A stretch of DNA of 64,000 bases, from positions 19,932,082 to 19,996,081 of the forward strand of contig NC_067207.1 of NCBI RefSeq assembly GCF_026262505.1, written 5' to 3'. Position numbers and translations under genes: made by a program. The notes below the pieces were generated by a model. That model saw only the letters and a list, made by a program, of their open reading frames with translations. It was not told the DNA's origin and ran no database searches. Below, one piece after another: positions 48,425 through 58,366 of the stretch; within the stretch, counting starts at the first letter, position 1, and each line of letters starts with the position of its first letter. The DNA is from Trichomonas vaginalis G3. Its lineage: Eukaryota; Parabasalia; Trichomonadida; Trichomonadidae.

Positions 48425-48674
48425 GAATTGTTGGCTATGATGTACTGATTCATGATCAGTACATCATAGCCAACAATTCCTTATACAAAATTCAAAAACT
48501 TGGGTGCAATCAGTTCTGATTGCACCCAAGTTTTTGAACTTTCTTGAGGGAATTAAAGGGTGAGAGATTTATAGTCTATCTATATATCTCCCACCCTCTA
48601 ATTCCCTCCCTGACAGCGGGAAACTTTGTCTGAATGTTAAACTATTCAGACAAAGTTTCCCACTGTTTGCGAAG
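48425..48674. repeat. Four-hairpin unit 1 in the MULE
   Basis: Hairpin A 48425-48449/48455-48479 (25 bp, loop TCATG), B 48491-48513/48516-48538 (23 bp, loop TT), C 48546-48608 (GAGGGAATT arms, two mismatches), and D around GGGAAACTTTGTCTGAAT (18 bp perfect, 48618-48661). The order and the D and C sequences are those of the units in the transposon at 23658. Confidence 0.9.
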
Positions 48675-48924
48675 GAATTGTTGGCTATGATGTACTGATT
48701 CATGATCAGTACATCATAGCCAACAATTCCTTATATAAAGTTCAAAAACTTGGGTGCAATCAGAACTGATTGCACCCAAGTTTTTGAACTTTCTTGAGGG
48801 AATGGAAGAGTAAGAGGTATACATTATGAATATATACCTCTTACCCTTCCATTCCCTCTCTGACAGCGGGAAACTTTGTCTGAATGTTAAACTATTCAGA
48901 CAAAGTTTCCCGCTGTCAGCGAAA
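48675..48924. repeat. Four-hairpin unit 2 in the MULE
   Basis: Exactly 250 bp after unit 1. Hairpins A and B are almost identical to unit 1. Hairpin C has different arms (GAGGGAATGGAAGAGTAAGA) that still pair with each other. D is perfect over 24 bp (GACAGCGGGAAACTTTGTCT arm). Confidence 0.9.
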
Positions 48925-49476
48925 GAATTGTTCCATCTGGTGCATAGAGTGTGAATCTATGCACCAAATGGAGCAAGTCCCTCGCGAAATTGCCAAAACT
49001 TGCGTCGCATTTCAAAGATTGCGACCCAAATTTTGGCGATTTCTAGTAGAGATGGAGTATTTTGAGTCACTGACCTATATGCAGTGGCTCAAAGGGCTCC
49101 ATCTCTACTTTGAAGCAAGGAAACTTTCCTCGAAATTTTGATAATTTGAAGAAAGTTTTCAAGCAATTAACAAAGGATTACTCGCTATGAGGTAAAAATT
49201 CTAGATTTTCACCTCATAGCGAGAGCTTCCCTTTCATTGCTTGAAAACTTTCCCCAGCTTCAAAATTGGGGAAAGGGCTGTAAAGTCGACTCCGATACCA
49301 GCAGGTACCAGAGTATTTAAAAGAGAAGCCCTCGTACGAGTTTCTATGAAGACCTTCTCATTCAAGAAGATCTTAATAGAAAATCGTACGAGGGCATTGG
49401 AAACTCGCGTCTGGTACATGTTGGTACCAGAGTGTTTGAGATTTGAAGACTCTGGTACTAACATGTACCAGAATTT
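48925..49476. repeat. Degenerate and nested hairpins following the MULE units
   Basis: Further self-complementary segments with new sequences: CTGGTGCATAGA/TCTATGCACCA; TAGAGATGGAG/CTCCATCTCTA enclosing GAGTCACTG/CAGTGGCTC; GAAAGTTTTCAAGCAAT/ATTGCTTGAAAACTTTC enclosing CTCGCTATGAGGT/ACCTCATAGCGAG; CTTTCCCCA/TGGGGAAAG; GCCCTCGTACGA/TCGTACGAGGGC; and CTGGTACATGTT/AACATGTACCAG enclosing GTACCAGAGT/ACTCTGGTAC. The anchors GAATTGTT and GGAAACTTTC show they derive from the same unit type. Confidence 0.85.
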
Positions 49477-49778
49477 ATGATGAATTTAAGATGGACCATT
49501 ATAAAATGGTAGCGGTTTGTTTCAAAAAATTTTAGATGAGATTTGCATAGATATAGATTATATGATTTATACATATGAAAAATAATATATAAAAATATAA
49601 TTTTGAGATAATTATGTAAATAATATTTTAAATATTTGAATTTGAGGTATAATTTTATAGTAAAATATATTATAAAGAGTATTTATATAAATATTGTAAA
49701 ATAATATAAGTAATAAAAATTGAGACCCCCTCCCTGTTTTTGTTGTTTTGTCACTTTTTCGGTAATTCTTATTGTTTC
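49477..49778. other. AT-rich right subterminal region of the MULE
   Basis: About 250 bp of very AT-rich DNA followed by GAGACCCCCTCCC and the right terminal repeat (49750-49772). No gene. Confidence 0.6.
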
Positions 49779-49820
49779 CCAAATAAAAATTTTCAGTAAA
49801 AATAAAACTAATGAAATATT

Positions 49821-50063
49821 TTATTCCTCACTGTCGTCTGCTTTATCCAACTCTTCTAACTTCTTCTTAAGTTCAGCAATGTTGTCCTCATGAAGTTTAA
49901 TCTTTCTCAAAATTCCTTCTCTATCTAATGGTTGCTTTATCTTTCTAAACTGAACTCTACCATCCTTCATAGTATGAATGTAAAAACCTTCTGGAATAGT
50001 TCCTGATTTAATGTATTCTACCAAAAACTTTTGTTTCATTGCTTCAGTGACTTTATTTGTCAT
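49821..50063 (-). CDS. Small hypothetical protein, 80 residues (C)
   Basis: Same family as 37780-38016 (MTNKVTEAMKQKFLVEYIKS, GFYIHTMKDGRVQFRKIKQP). Its C-terminus is LDKADDSEE, the DDSEE ending also being that of the capsid protein of this element. The 3' end is the segment duplicated on the far side of the MULE insertion. Confidence 0.55.
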   Translation of the reverse strand: MTNKVTEAMKQKFLVEYIKSGTIPEGFYIHTMKDGRVQFRKIKQPLDREGILRKIKLHEDNIAELKKKLEELDKADDSEE

Positions 50064-50111
50064 TTTACTCTAAATAAAATGTTCAAATAAAATAAAAATA
50101 ACGTTATTTTT

Positions 50112-50570
50112 TCAGTAAGGAAACGCAGGAGTTTTACGATTTATTTGAGGAGTAGGTTCTGGTTTAAATGTTGGAGTCGGTTTAGGAGTTGACTTTTGAA
50201 CAGGAGTTTGTACTTCCATAGGTTCAGGAGTCATTGAAGGTTTTGCTTGTGAAGGCGTTGGTTTTGGCGAAGGTGTTGGAGTTTGTTTAACTTCAGCTAC
50301 TTCAGTATTATTTACAACATTTGCTTTATTTCTTTTCAACATCATAACTGCTCCTGCTGTAGCTAGCAAACCTAGTGGGAGACCATATCTTATATAAGGA
50401 CTTGACCAAATGCTATTTTTGACAGGAGCTGGTGGAACACCTAACCTTGGTGAGACTGCTCTTTGCCATTGTGCAGCTCGTAAGAAATATTCAATAGGTG
50501 CTCCATAATCGTTTGGTAAAGTTTGTTTCATAGATGGTGAAGGTTCACGAGAGCTTGATGAAGAACTCAT
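50112..50570 (-). CDS. Membrane-anchored Pro-rich protein, 152 residues (C)
   Basis: Counterpart of 37287-37730 with the same single span (YGLPLGLLATAGAVMMLKR) and a Pro/Thr/Lys tail that has one extra SQAKP segment. Uninterrupted. Confidence 0.55.
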   Translation of the reverse strand: MSSSSSSREPSPSMKQTLPNDYGAPIEYFLRAAQWQRAVSPRLGVPPAPVKNSIWSSPYIRYGLPLGLLATAGAVMMLKRNKANVVNNTEVAEVKQTPTPSPKPTPSQAKPSMTPEPMEVQTPVQKSTPKPTPTFKPEPTPQINRKTPAFPY

Positions 50571-50599
50571 TTATAAGCTTTAAAATAAACGTTCATCCT

Positions 50600-52172
50600 T
50601 TATTCCTCACTGTCGTCCGTAGCTAAGTTATAGTCATCTAATCTTATTATGGGGATGCCATTAGCACGCACCTGAATGGCAAAGCAACAATCCCTCATAA
50701 ATCCAATAAGTGGCTTTGGTACATTTTCAGTTGCTAGTTCAATAGGTCCTTTAACAGACAATTTGTATGTTATTGGAGCAGTAGATGTTTGACCTTGCTG
50801 GAAGCAAAAGTCCACTTCTGTTGGAAAACCACATAAGAAATGTGTGTTGTCATAGCTATCCCATTTATGTTCCACACTACCATCATCCACCAATGACCTC
50901 ATAACATCTTCATTAAATCCTATCATATCATTGTTTGTATTGCAGGCGTTCGCAACCATTTCATAAAATACAGGTCCATATGATTTTTCAGGTTCTGCAG
51001 GCATATTTCCATAAGCTCCCATGGAAAGCTGAAGATATTTAAACTTAGGGTTCTCAAAATTAACATAATAGTTGTCTTTCTTTCTAAATAGTGCCCAAAT
51101 ACTTTTAACATTAATAGGCGTATAAGCTGCTGTAAATGTTGCACTTGAACTATCTGTATTCTTTGAGAATGAACCGTCCATAGGAATCCAATCCATAACT
51201 TTAACAGGAAAACATAAAGCCTCGTTTGTATAATGTTCTACAAGTTCTGTATAAATGTTAGGGTCTAAAGAGAATGACTTTGGATGAATGAAACATTCAT
51301 TAAAATCCATCTTTGTTCGAAATAGTTGCTGGGTTACAGTTGTAATAGTAACTGTTCCACTAGCTTCTACTGCCTTCGTTATCATAGTGAATGGTTCATT
51401 CCATGGAACAAATTTATTTGTCGGTGGATTTGAATCTGAAGCAAATGCAACTTTAAGAGTTGGATTGAAAGCAATGATATCATTTACAGATATAGATGTG
51501 CATTGTAAGGCGTCGCTACTGAACTTTACTTTAAGCTGAATGTTTCCTGCAAATGCTGGAATAAATCGAATAGCTTCTAATGGAAAAACTTCTAACAGGA
51601 ATTCTTAAACGAAGCTTAAAATCAAATGATTTTCCTGCTGTAATTGGACCACTAACAATTTGTCCTGTTCTGCATGTTCCCGAATGACTCCATACATCTT
51701 CATGTCGAGTCTTTGAGAAAACATCTACTTTCTTTATTTGTTCGGTAGTTTGTGAGTTTGAAGTTATATATGCTTCTTCTCTTGCGTTGTCTTGAGAATA
51801 TACGATACGACCATTTGCAAGGATTTGATATCCAGCAACTGCATAGAAAGCGTCATCGAAACCAATCCAAAATCCTGGTGGGTTTGTTTTATTGGAACCT
51901 GAACCAATTTCTTTATCTACAATAAATTGACCTTCCATTTTATACGTAATGAATGTATTGTAAAGGTCCAACATATTTTCACCAGGAGGTGAGAGATTGA
52001 ATGTTACCCATGTGTTATCTTTAGCAGTTCCAGGTTGTGATGGAATCTTTGCGTCAGAATATTTTCTATTAGTGTCACCAATTTGAACTGCATTGTCTAT
52101 GATATCGAAATATGAGCGAATCTGATGAATATGCTCTGCTGGAGTAAATTCGTTTAGCTGTTCGTTCTGCAT
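50600..52172 (-). pseudogene. Major capsid protein locus of element C
   Basis: Nearly identical to the locus of element B. Long open stretches: the N-terminal part from MQNEQLNEFTPAEHIHQIRS and the C-terminal part ending NLATDDSEE. Pattern and position fit the Polinton double-jelly-roll capsid protein. The locus looks broken (about one break), so it is better preserved than in B. Confidence 0.65.
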
Positions 52173-52199
52173 GTATTTACTTCAGATAAAAATATCTAT

Positions 52200-52634
52200 T
52201 TACTTCATTATTCTCACTCTTCTTCTTGGCATTCGTGGTGGAAGTTGTTTCTTGACATTTTCAATGAACTGTACATTCTCTTTTGTCTCAACTTCTTTCA
52301 CTGGCGGGTCAGGATTCTTTGACTCGGTTTGTTTTTCAATGAAATTCACGAACTTTGCAATAAGCTCTTGGTTCGTTATTGAAAGTACATCTGGCTTCTT
52401 TTCTTCTGGTTCTTTTGGTGGCTCAGTTTGAACAGAAGGTTTTATATGGGCTTCGTGGACTTCACCCTTGCCATACACCTTAATGTTGTCGCTTTCTGCA
52501 TTCGCTAATGGAACCTTTCTTTTTCTTACGTATATTTTACCATCTTTACTCTGACTTACGTAATAGAAAGGATGTTGTATTCCTCTTGCGTCATTTAATA
52601 TAATAGACTCTCGCTCTGATTTTGACAAGCTCAT
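52200..52634 (-). CDS. Small structural-type protein, 144 residues (C)
   Basis: N-terminal small domain (SIILNDARGIQHPFYYVSQS, then DGKIYVRKRKVPLANAESDN), a Pro/Glu/Lys linker, a helical segment (QELIAKFVNFIEKQTESK) and a basic C-terminus (LPPRMPRRRVRIMK) that could bind DNA. Related to the element A product at 4975-5541. Uninterrupted. Its position next to the capsid gene suggests an assembly or core function. Confidence 0.55.
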   Translation of the reverse strand: MSLSKSERESIILNDARGIQHPFYYVSQSKDGKIYVRKRKVPLANAESDNIKVYGKGEVHEAHIKPSVQTEPPKEPEEKKPDVLSITNQELIAKFVNFIEKQTESKNPDPPVKEVETKENVQFIENVKKQLPPRMPRRRVRIMK

Positions 52635-52679
52635 TTTACATCGGTTAAAGTTTTAAGTTAGATTTTTATCCGCAGTCAA
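52635..52679. promoter_or_regulatory. Divergent start region
   Basis: 45 bp between two divergent ATGs. The plus side ends TTTTTATCCGCAGTCAA and the minus side reads AACTTTAACCGATGTAAA. The TTTTTATCCG form is the clearest version of the structural-gene motif. Confidence 0.5.
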
Positions 52680-52946
52680 ATGACTCAGACAAGCCCTACG
52701 GACAAGACCCAAGGGGTCATAGATGTTGAAGCATTGAAGAAAGAAATTCGTGAGCAAATTTTATCCGAACTGAAGGAACAAAAACAAGAACAAAAGCCAG
52801 AGAGACCAAAGAGAAAACTTAGTGAAAAACAACTTGCTGCATTAGCTGCTGGAAGACAAAAGAACCCAAGACTACTGGCGAAGAAAGCTAGAGAAGAAGC
52901 TGAAGCAAAAGCTAAAGAAGCTGAAGCAAAAGCAAAGAAAGAGTAA
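52680..52946 (+). CDS. Small Lys/Glu-rich helical protein, 88 residues
   Basis: A Thr/Pro start (MTQTSPTDKTQGVIDVEALK) and a long charged helix follow one another, with KRKLSEKQLAALAAGRQKNP and an EAKAKEAEAKAKKE tail. The KLSEKQLAALAAGR segment resembles the short basic 'nuclease-associated modular'-like motifs seen in viral DNA-binding proteins. Role unknown. Uninterrupted. Confidence 0.5.
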   Translation: MTQTSPTDKTQGVIDVEALKKEIREQILSELKEQKQEQKPERPKRKLSEKQLAALAAGRQKNPRLLAKKAREEAEAKAKEAEAKAKKE

Positions 52947-52970
52947 ATGTGTTATTTTTATCGGAACTAA

Positions 52971-53828
52971 ATGTATAGACAAATACCTTTATCTGTTGCG
53001 TTCAGTAGTGAAAACCCTGACGTCAAAATAAAGGGGAACAGAGTAACGTTTAAGTTTCCAACAGACTGGATTGTGAACATAAATGAAGAGAAGTACATTG
53101 GCATAACATCTATGTATATAACACGTGCTTTCAGAAAGGTTGACTTTATACTTCAAGTCGAGATAGAAAATGACGAACAGTCTTTAAGCGCCCAAAACAT
53201 TCACATATACAAATACTTTAAAGACGATACAACATTGTTGCAATGTATGATTTCATTTAATGAGATGTTCGAGAAAAAGTTCAACATTGAAGTACAAACT
53301 TTACAGCCTTTACGTGAGTTTCTTGCACAACTGAAAGAAGAAGGTAGTCAGCCACAACTTATAGACTTTCATTATGAATTTAATGAAAATGAAGATGGAA
53401 CACATGACTGTCAGTTTGTTGTATTCTCACCATTCAATGAAGTCGCTAAAGAGAAAGAAAATCCATTACGTATAAGATTTCAAATCTCTGAACCAAGTGA
53501 TGATTTCAAGAATGTTTTCAATTATGATGCAATGCTTCCGAGGAAAAATGAATTTTCAAAGATTGTAACACCTGGCATTTGGGATAGAAAGCAAGCTATA
53601 TTATATTCAAACTTAAGTAAGGGAGTTGAAAATGAGTTCATTGGTCATACAAGAACTTCACCACTTCCTAACCCTAAATACTATAAATTAACTGGCTTCA
53701 ATCGTGAGTTTTGGATAGACATGTTCTCCACTCATGACCATAACTGCCCAGTGTTCTTACCTCCAGACCATAAGGACTGTCTCTACATTGAAGCACAACT
53801 CTTAAACTCTACCATCGCAGTATTGTAA
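52971..53828 (+). CDS. Vertex/minor-capsid-type structural protein, 285 residues (C)
   Basis: Uninterrupted and beta-rich: VTFKFPTDWIVNINEEKYIG, ITRAFRKVDFILQVEIENDE, FVVFSPFNEV, YKLTGFNREFWIDMFSTHDH and a C-terminal DCLYIEAQLLNSTIAVL. The same length and segment order as the element A protein at 6352-7209 show a family shared by both element classes. The most likely role is the penton or an associated vertex protein; no other penton candidate is seen in B or C within the window. Leader TTTTTATCGGAACTAA. Confidence 0.6.
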   Translation: MYRQIPLSVAFSSENPDVKIKGNRVTFKFPTDWIVNINEEKYIGITSMYITRAFRKVDFILQVEIENDEQSLSAQNIHIYKYFKDDTTLLQCMISFNEMFEKKFNIEVQTLQPLREFLAQLKEEGSQPQLIDFHYEFNENEDGTHDCQFVVFSPFNEVAKEKENPLRIRFQISEPSDDFKNVFNYDAMLPRKNEFSKIVTPGIWDRKQAILYSNLSKGVENEFIGHTRTSPLPNPKYYKLTGFNREFWIDMFSTHDHNCPVFLPPDHKDCLYIEAQLLNSTIAVL

Positions 53829-53835
53829 ATGACCA

Positions 53836-53867
53836 CATGGGCTTCGCCCTTGCCGCTAGCGGCTTAT
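53836..53867. repeat. Double-hairpin insert 1 (intergenic)
   Basis: GGGCTTCGCCC (53839-53849) and GCCGCTAGCGGC (53852-53863), separated by two bases, lie between the vertex-protein and polymerase genes. Element B lacks it at this place. Confidence 0.75.
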
Positions 53868-53909
53868 TTTTATCACGAATGACCTCATTGCTGACAAAAA
53901 TAAATGACC

Positions 53910-56900
53910 TCAGAACTTTAACTTACGAATAAAGCTTGTTTTAGTCGTTATTGAGAAGTTAAACTTCTCTTCAAAGCAAGGACTAGAAGACTTACATAAG
54001 TCAAATCCAATCTCTTGACCGTCATAAAGTGCTTTGTAAAGTTTCATTAAACTGAACTCAGAGTCTTTGTCATATGTTCCAACAGGTATGTGAATGTTCT
54101 TATCTTCATTGTAATAGCATTGTATAGCTTCAGGAAACATTTCATTAGCTGTTAAAGCAAGAACGTCTTGTTTTACACCTTTACAACGTGCATGAAATGC
54201 AACTTCATTTAAATCATTCGTGAGTAAGTCTATGTAAGTCTTCTTTCCACAAAATATTGACTTGTATGCTAAACTTTGTTTTCCAGGTGTTATTTCTGCG
54301 AAGTCAGAATGGAACTGACCTAATGTTTTACCAATAAGTTCTCTACCGTATCTCTTCTTAAATTCTGAGCTAACAGTGGGATGTCTTCATTGAAAATATG
54401 CATGCTATCGCAGTCCTGGTAAAATATTTGAAGACCCATATCTTCAGCAGTACAGAATACTTCACACATTATTCTCTTCGACATAGACAGAATGTTAACA
54501 CCAAGTGGACAGAAGTTAAAGTGTCTGCAAATGCTTTTCGTTAGCTTGAAAATAGTTTTATCTGAACCATCCAAACCTTCGAACTTCACTATATGGTTGT
54601 AGTTTCTGATGGCATATCTTATAGCATCTTTGTCATTTACTATGGTTATTTTTGACTCAATAGGAGATAGAATAGTTTTGCCATAAATACTGTTCAGAAT
54701 GAGCTTTATATTTTCTTGCAAAGGATTTCCTTCTTTCTTATACTTTAACCTTAACTCAAACAACTTCTTTACTTCATCTCTTATTCTAATATCTCTGTTT
54801 CCATCGTAATAGTATCCTTGCAACACTTCACATTTGACACCTTGATATTTTATGAGGTCTTGTAATGTTATATGGTCAACATACATTAAACAGCAAGTGT
54901 TTGAACTTCTGGGAACGTTAAGTTCTGGATTTAGTTCAGGGTCACAAACTATTAAAGGAAAGTGTCTATGTATTCCAATCTCTGTTATCTTAATGAGAAC
55001 AAAGAAGCCAGACATAAACTTTTCACCAATGGGTTCCTTTTGGTCGTCATCGAATAAATGTCTCATGAGATACTCTGTGCTTAACATTTCTTTCTTCATA
55101 CTTTGGAATACCTTCTAAAGTATAAAGTCTTGCTATAGCTGATGGATATAATGAAACAGCGTCGAAGTCAGCAATGAGTTTCTTTTCGCTCTTTTGTTTC
55201 ATGTTATCTGACAGCATACATCTTCCACCTTGAATACAGCGTGAAATAAATTCTCTTGGTTTATTTGAGAGGTCATATAAATTTCCATTCGGGAAGTACA
55301 CTCTGTTCTCAAACAATTTGTTAGCAATTGAACAAATACTAACGTAGTCATAAACGTTTAAATCAAATTCTTTCAATATGTCATTGCGGAACTTAACAAA
55401 ACCTTCTCTTAAAATTCTTACATCTTGTTTGCAATAAAATGTGCTATACTTTTCTAAGTCGAAGTGGTTTCATCTATTCTGCAACCTTTGATGGAATCTA
55501 TGTTTTTCATGAATGTATCTGCATCCCGGATAAACTTACATGCTTCAGAAATGACACCAGTTCTGTTGTCATTTGCTAACAAAACACTGCTGTAGTAGTT
55601 ATATGGAAATACTTCTTTCGGTCCTGTTTGTAAGTTAAACATAGCAGGAAATAGTTTAAGCTTCTTATTTATAACACTGTAAGAGTCTTTTATAATAATT
55701 GCCCTTCCTTTATATAAGCCAGTTATTTGCATTGTTCGTGAACCTTTAATGATGGGAGTTCCTTTCACTTCTGTCATGTGTCTTAAGATGAAGTTTATAT
55801 CATAACTGAGGTTATGGAAATATAAAACTCTTGTCAGGAAGTCGTTCCAAAAATTCTGTTGCACAGTTCTGACCCCAAATGCTTTCACTCACTGAACCAT
55901 CTTCACTGTCATAACAGATGTTAAAAGCTTTATGAAAGCCGTCTGTGCTACACTCAAAGTCAGCAAAGAAAACGTGCTCAGGAATGAACTTGCACTTATT
56001 TTTATTTACTTCTTTTGACTCTGCTTTCTTCTTCAGTTGTACACAATACTTTGGAGCATATGAAAGTCTTTAAATGGTGCAAGGTTCTGTTTATATAAGT
56101 CAGTCGTATATGTGAAAAGTTCTCCATAAGAAATAGGTTCGAAATATTTGCACTCCCATAATGTTTTCATAACATCCCATAACGGTGTTGTTCTATCATA
56201 ACGAACTACATATTTATCTTCTCTCTTTGTATAAATCTTCATCTGTTTCTTAATGTTCATTCCACCAAACTCCTTCAAGATTTCTATATAGTTGCGAATG
56301 AAATATGTTGTCATAGGTAATCTTTCGTTTAGCATGTAGTGGTCTTCAACAAGAAGTAAGTCAATAGTTCTAACAGTTTCACATTCTTTTGGTATGTAGT
56401 GAATTATTCTGTTATCTTTGGAGTTGTCGAAATAACCAATGGTAACATTAAATGCTATACCTGTTGCGTCAGAAATTTCTTGTACTTTACTTTGAGGAAA
56501 GTCTCTAACACGAATGACTTCTCTCATGTGGTCAATAGTTTCTTCATTTACTCCAGCCTGAATGCAAGCATAAACGAAACAATTGTCTTCTGTCATAAGT
56601 GCTGCAGTTCTTTTGTTCAGTTCATTGAAGATTTGGTAGCGTTCAAGATTTATAGGTAATGTGCAAAGATACTTCCAGAACTGACCGCTTCTCTTCTTAT
56701 AAAACTTCTTTTCACCAAGGATTTCATTCCAGAAGTCATCTATATCTTGTTTATCTCCTGTTTGTTTAAGTCTGTTCAATAATCTTTTCTGTCTTTCTGT
56801 CAGTGTGCTTTCATCTCTATATGGTCGCTTCTGTGGCTTTCCTTTCTTAACATCTGACATCGTTAAGCCTTCATATTCAGTTAAATCATACATCTTTATT

Positions 56901-57685
56901 TCAGTAAGATTCTTTATGTTTGTCAAGAAGAAGTCATAGTGCATTTCAACAATACCTGCAGCGTTTGCTTCTATCTCTGATATAAAGTTCTCCTTCAAGA
57001 GCTGATGTAGTAATGTTCCAATATTATTGAGGTTTAACGTAGAACATTCATACTTTCCACCAAGTTTATAACATACCATCCATCTTTTTTGTGAGTTTAT
57101 TTTAATCTTCTCTAAGAGTCTCATGAAAACCTTACCGAAATGTTTGTGTAAGTAGTCTCTGTTTGGTTCATCTAAAGCTTCGATGTTAAAGTCAATGAGT
57201 CTATTGCCTGACTTCACATTCCTCTTCCTATTCTCTTCATCTTTCTTTAACCATCTCTCACCTTCTTTTGGTTTGTCGTCAATGGAACGAATGACATCGT
57301 TAGCTTTGCGAACTTGTTCTATAGCGCTCTTAAACATCTCTCCTCTCTGTTGTTTCAGTGTGTCGTCTCTTCTTCTTGTTTCACCAACGTTTGCATTTGT
57401 TATGTCAAACATTTCTCTTCTTACTTCATGAGGTACTGAACGTCTATGATATAAGTCAATAGCAACGTCATTTAAAGGAAATGCTCTTGCATGGACTTCG
57501 TCCTCGCCGCGTTGCGGCTTTATGAACTCATGAATTCTATCATAACTTATAGCACCATTGTAGTCATTGAGGATGTCAGCGAGTGCTTTTTTGTTTGTTG
57601 CGTAATGTTTTGCTACTTCTATGTTAGCTTCTGTTAGAAGTTGTTTTATTTCCGAGTGTTCTAACTTAGACAACTTCCGATACAT
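53910..57685 (-). pseudogene. Protein-primed DNA polymerase B of element C
   Basis: Same enzyme as in element B (30127-33938). A single open stretch of 550 residues covers the N-terminal region and the start of the exonuclease domain; further stretches carry the HNLSYDINF exonuclease motif and the polymerase motifs DFDAVSLYPSAIARL and LNSIYGKTIL. Contains an in-frame double-hairpin insert (57491-57522). The locus looks broken (about three breaks). Confidence 0.85.
57491..57522. repeat. Double-hairpin insert 2 (inside polymerase coding region)
   Basis: GGACTTCGTCC and GCCGCGTTGCGGC, adding the residues KPQRGEDEVH relative to element B, in frame. Same layout as the insert at 53836. Confidence 0.8.
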
Positions 57686-57774
57686 CTTTAGTAGGAAATA
57701 AAAAATTTTCTTAGAAAAAAATTAGCTTAGATTTTTTAAGGTTAGTTTTAAAATATTTCAAACTTTTTATTTTA
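57686..57774. promoter_or_regulatory. Divergent region between polymerase and 157-residue protein genes
   Basis: Short AT-rich region with TTAGCTTAGATTTTTTAAGG. The counterpart in B is 30035-30126. The polymerase leader contains TTTCCTACTAAAG before the ATG, different from both other motif classes. Confidence 0.35.
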
Positions 57775-58246
57775 ATGAAACACATGCAAGATTGCAAGTT
57801 CTTTTCATACAATGCTCTCGCTACTGCCATCAAGAATGAGTTCAATAATGCTTCAAATGTTAATGTTATCTTTAACAAGAAGTTTGTGAAAGAATCTAAG
57901 TTTGGTCAGTATGTCAGACCATTAGCTATCGTCATTGACCGCAAACGTTATACTTCACAAGAGTTAGCAGTAGTTTTGAAACAAAAGAGTTTCTTCGTGA
58001 ATGTCAAAGATACTCATTATACTGTTATAAAGAACTCTAACATTGACTTCTTCAGTATTGCTTTAAATCTTTCCGAACAGAAAGAATATAAGAAGGTGAA
58101 ACAAATGTGAAATATTATCCTTCATCTCTGAAGACAATAACGAACAAAGATGTTATACAGAAATTCTTACCAAAGGTTGAAGAAGCTTCTATTGACATTG
58201 CGAAGGAAGTGAAATGGTTGAAGAAATAGACCCTGAAGCTATTTAA
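57775..58246 (+). pseudogene. Hypothetical protein with acidic tail (C)
   Basis: Counterpart of 29561-30034 with the same start (MKHMQDCKFFSYNALATAIK) and the basic LAIVIDRKRYTSQELAVVLK segment. The locus looks broken (about one or two breaks). Confidence 0.5.
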
Positions 58247-58248
58247 GC

Positions 58249-58312
58249 AAAAATATATTTTTGGTGAAGAGGTGAGATCTCACCCGTTTTTTCACCTCTT
58301 TTTTCACCTCAT
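58249..58312 (+). repeat. Hairpin block, GGTGA type
   Basis: Core GGTGAGATCTCACC, perfect 14-bp palindrome, with TTCACC tail units. It is the only GGTGA-type block in element C; the other three are GGTTA type. Confidence 0.7.
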
Positions 58313-58366
58313 TCTCTCTTCGTTAATGTTGTCGTGACTTCTTCGTTAATGTTGTCGTGACTTCAT
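58313..58366. repeat. Two-copy 24-bp repeat
   Basis: CTTCGTTAATGTTGTCGTGA twice in tandem, related to the 25-bp minisatellite at the end of element A. Confidence 0.6.

Larger units (their letters stand above)
46389..49772 (-). mobile_element. Mutator-like element (MULE), 3384 bp, apparently complete
   Basis: Inverted ends ATAAGAATTTCCGAAAAAGT (left) and, read inward, ATAAGAATTACCGAAAAAGT (right). Carries one intact transposase gene and, between its start and the right end, about 1.06 kb of hairpins. No short target duplication was found; instead an 80-bp direct repeat flanks the insertion together with transposon copy 2. Confidence 0.8.

Noticed and set aside
48425-49476. CRISPR-like array
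   Set aside because: Repeats are long inverted hairpins in 250-bp units, with no short direct repeat and no spacers; the host is a eukaryote.
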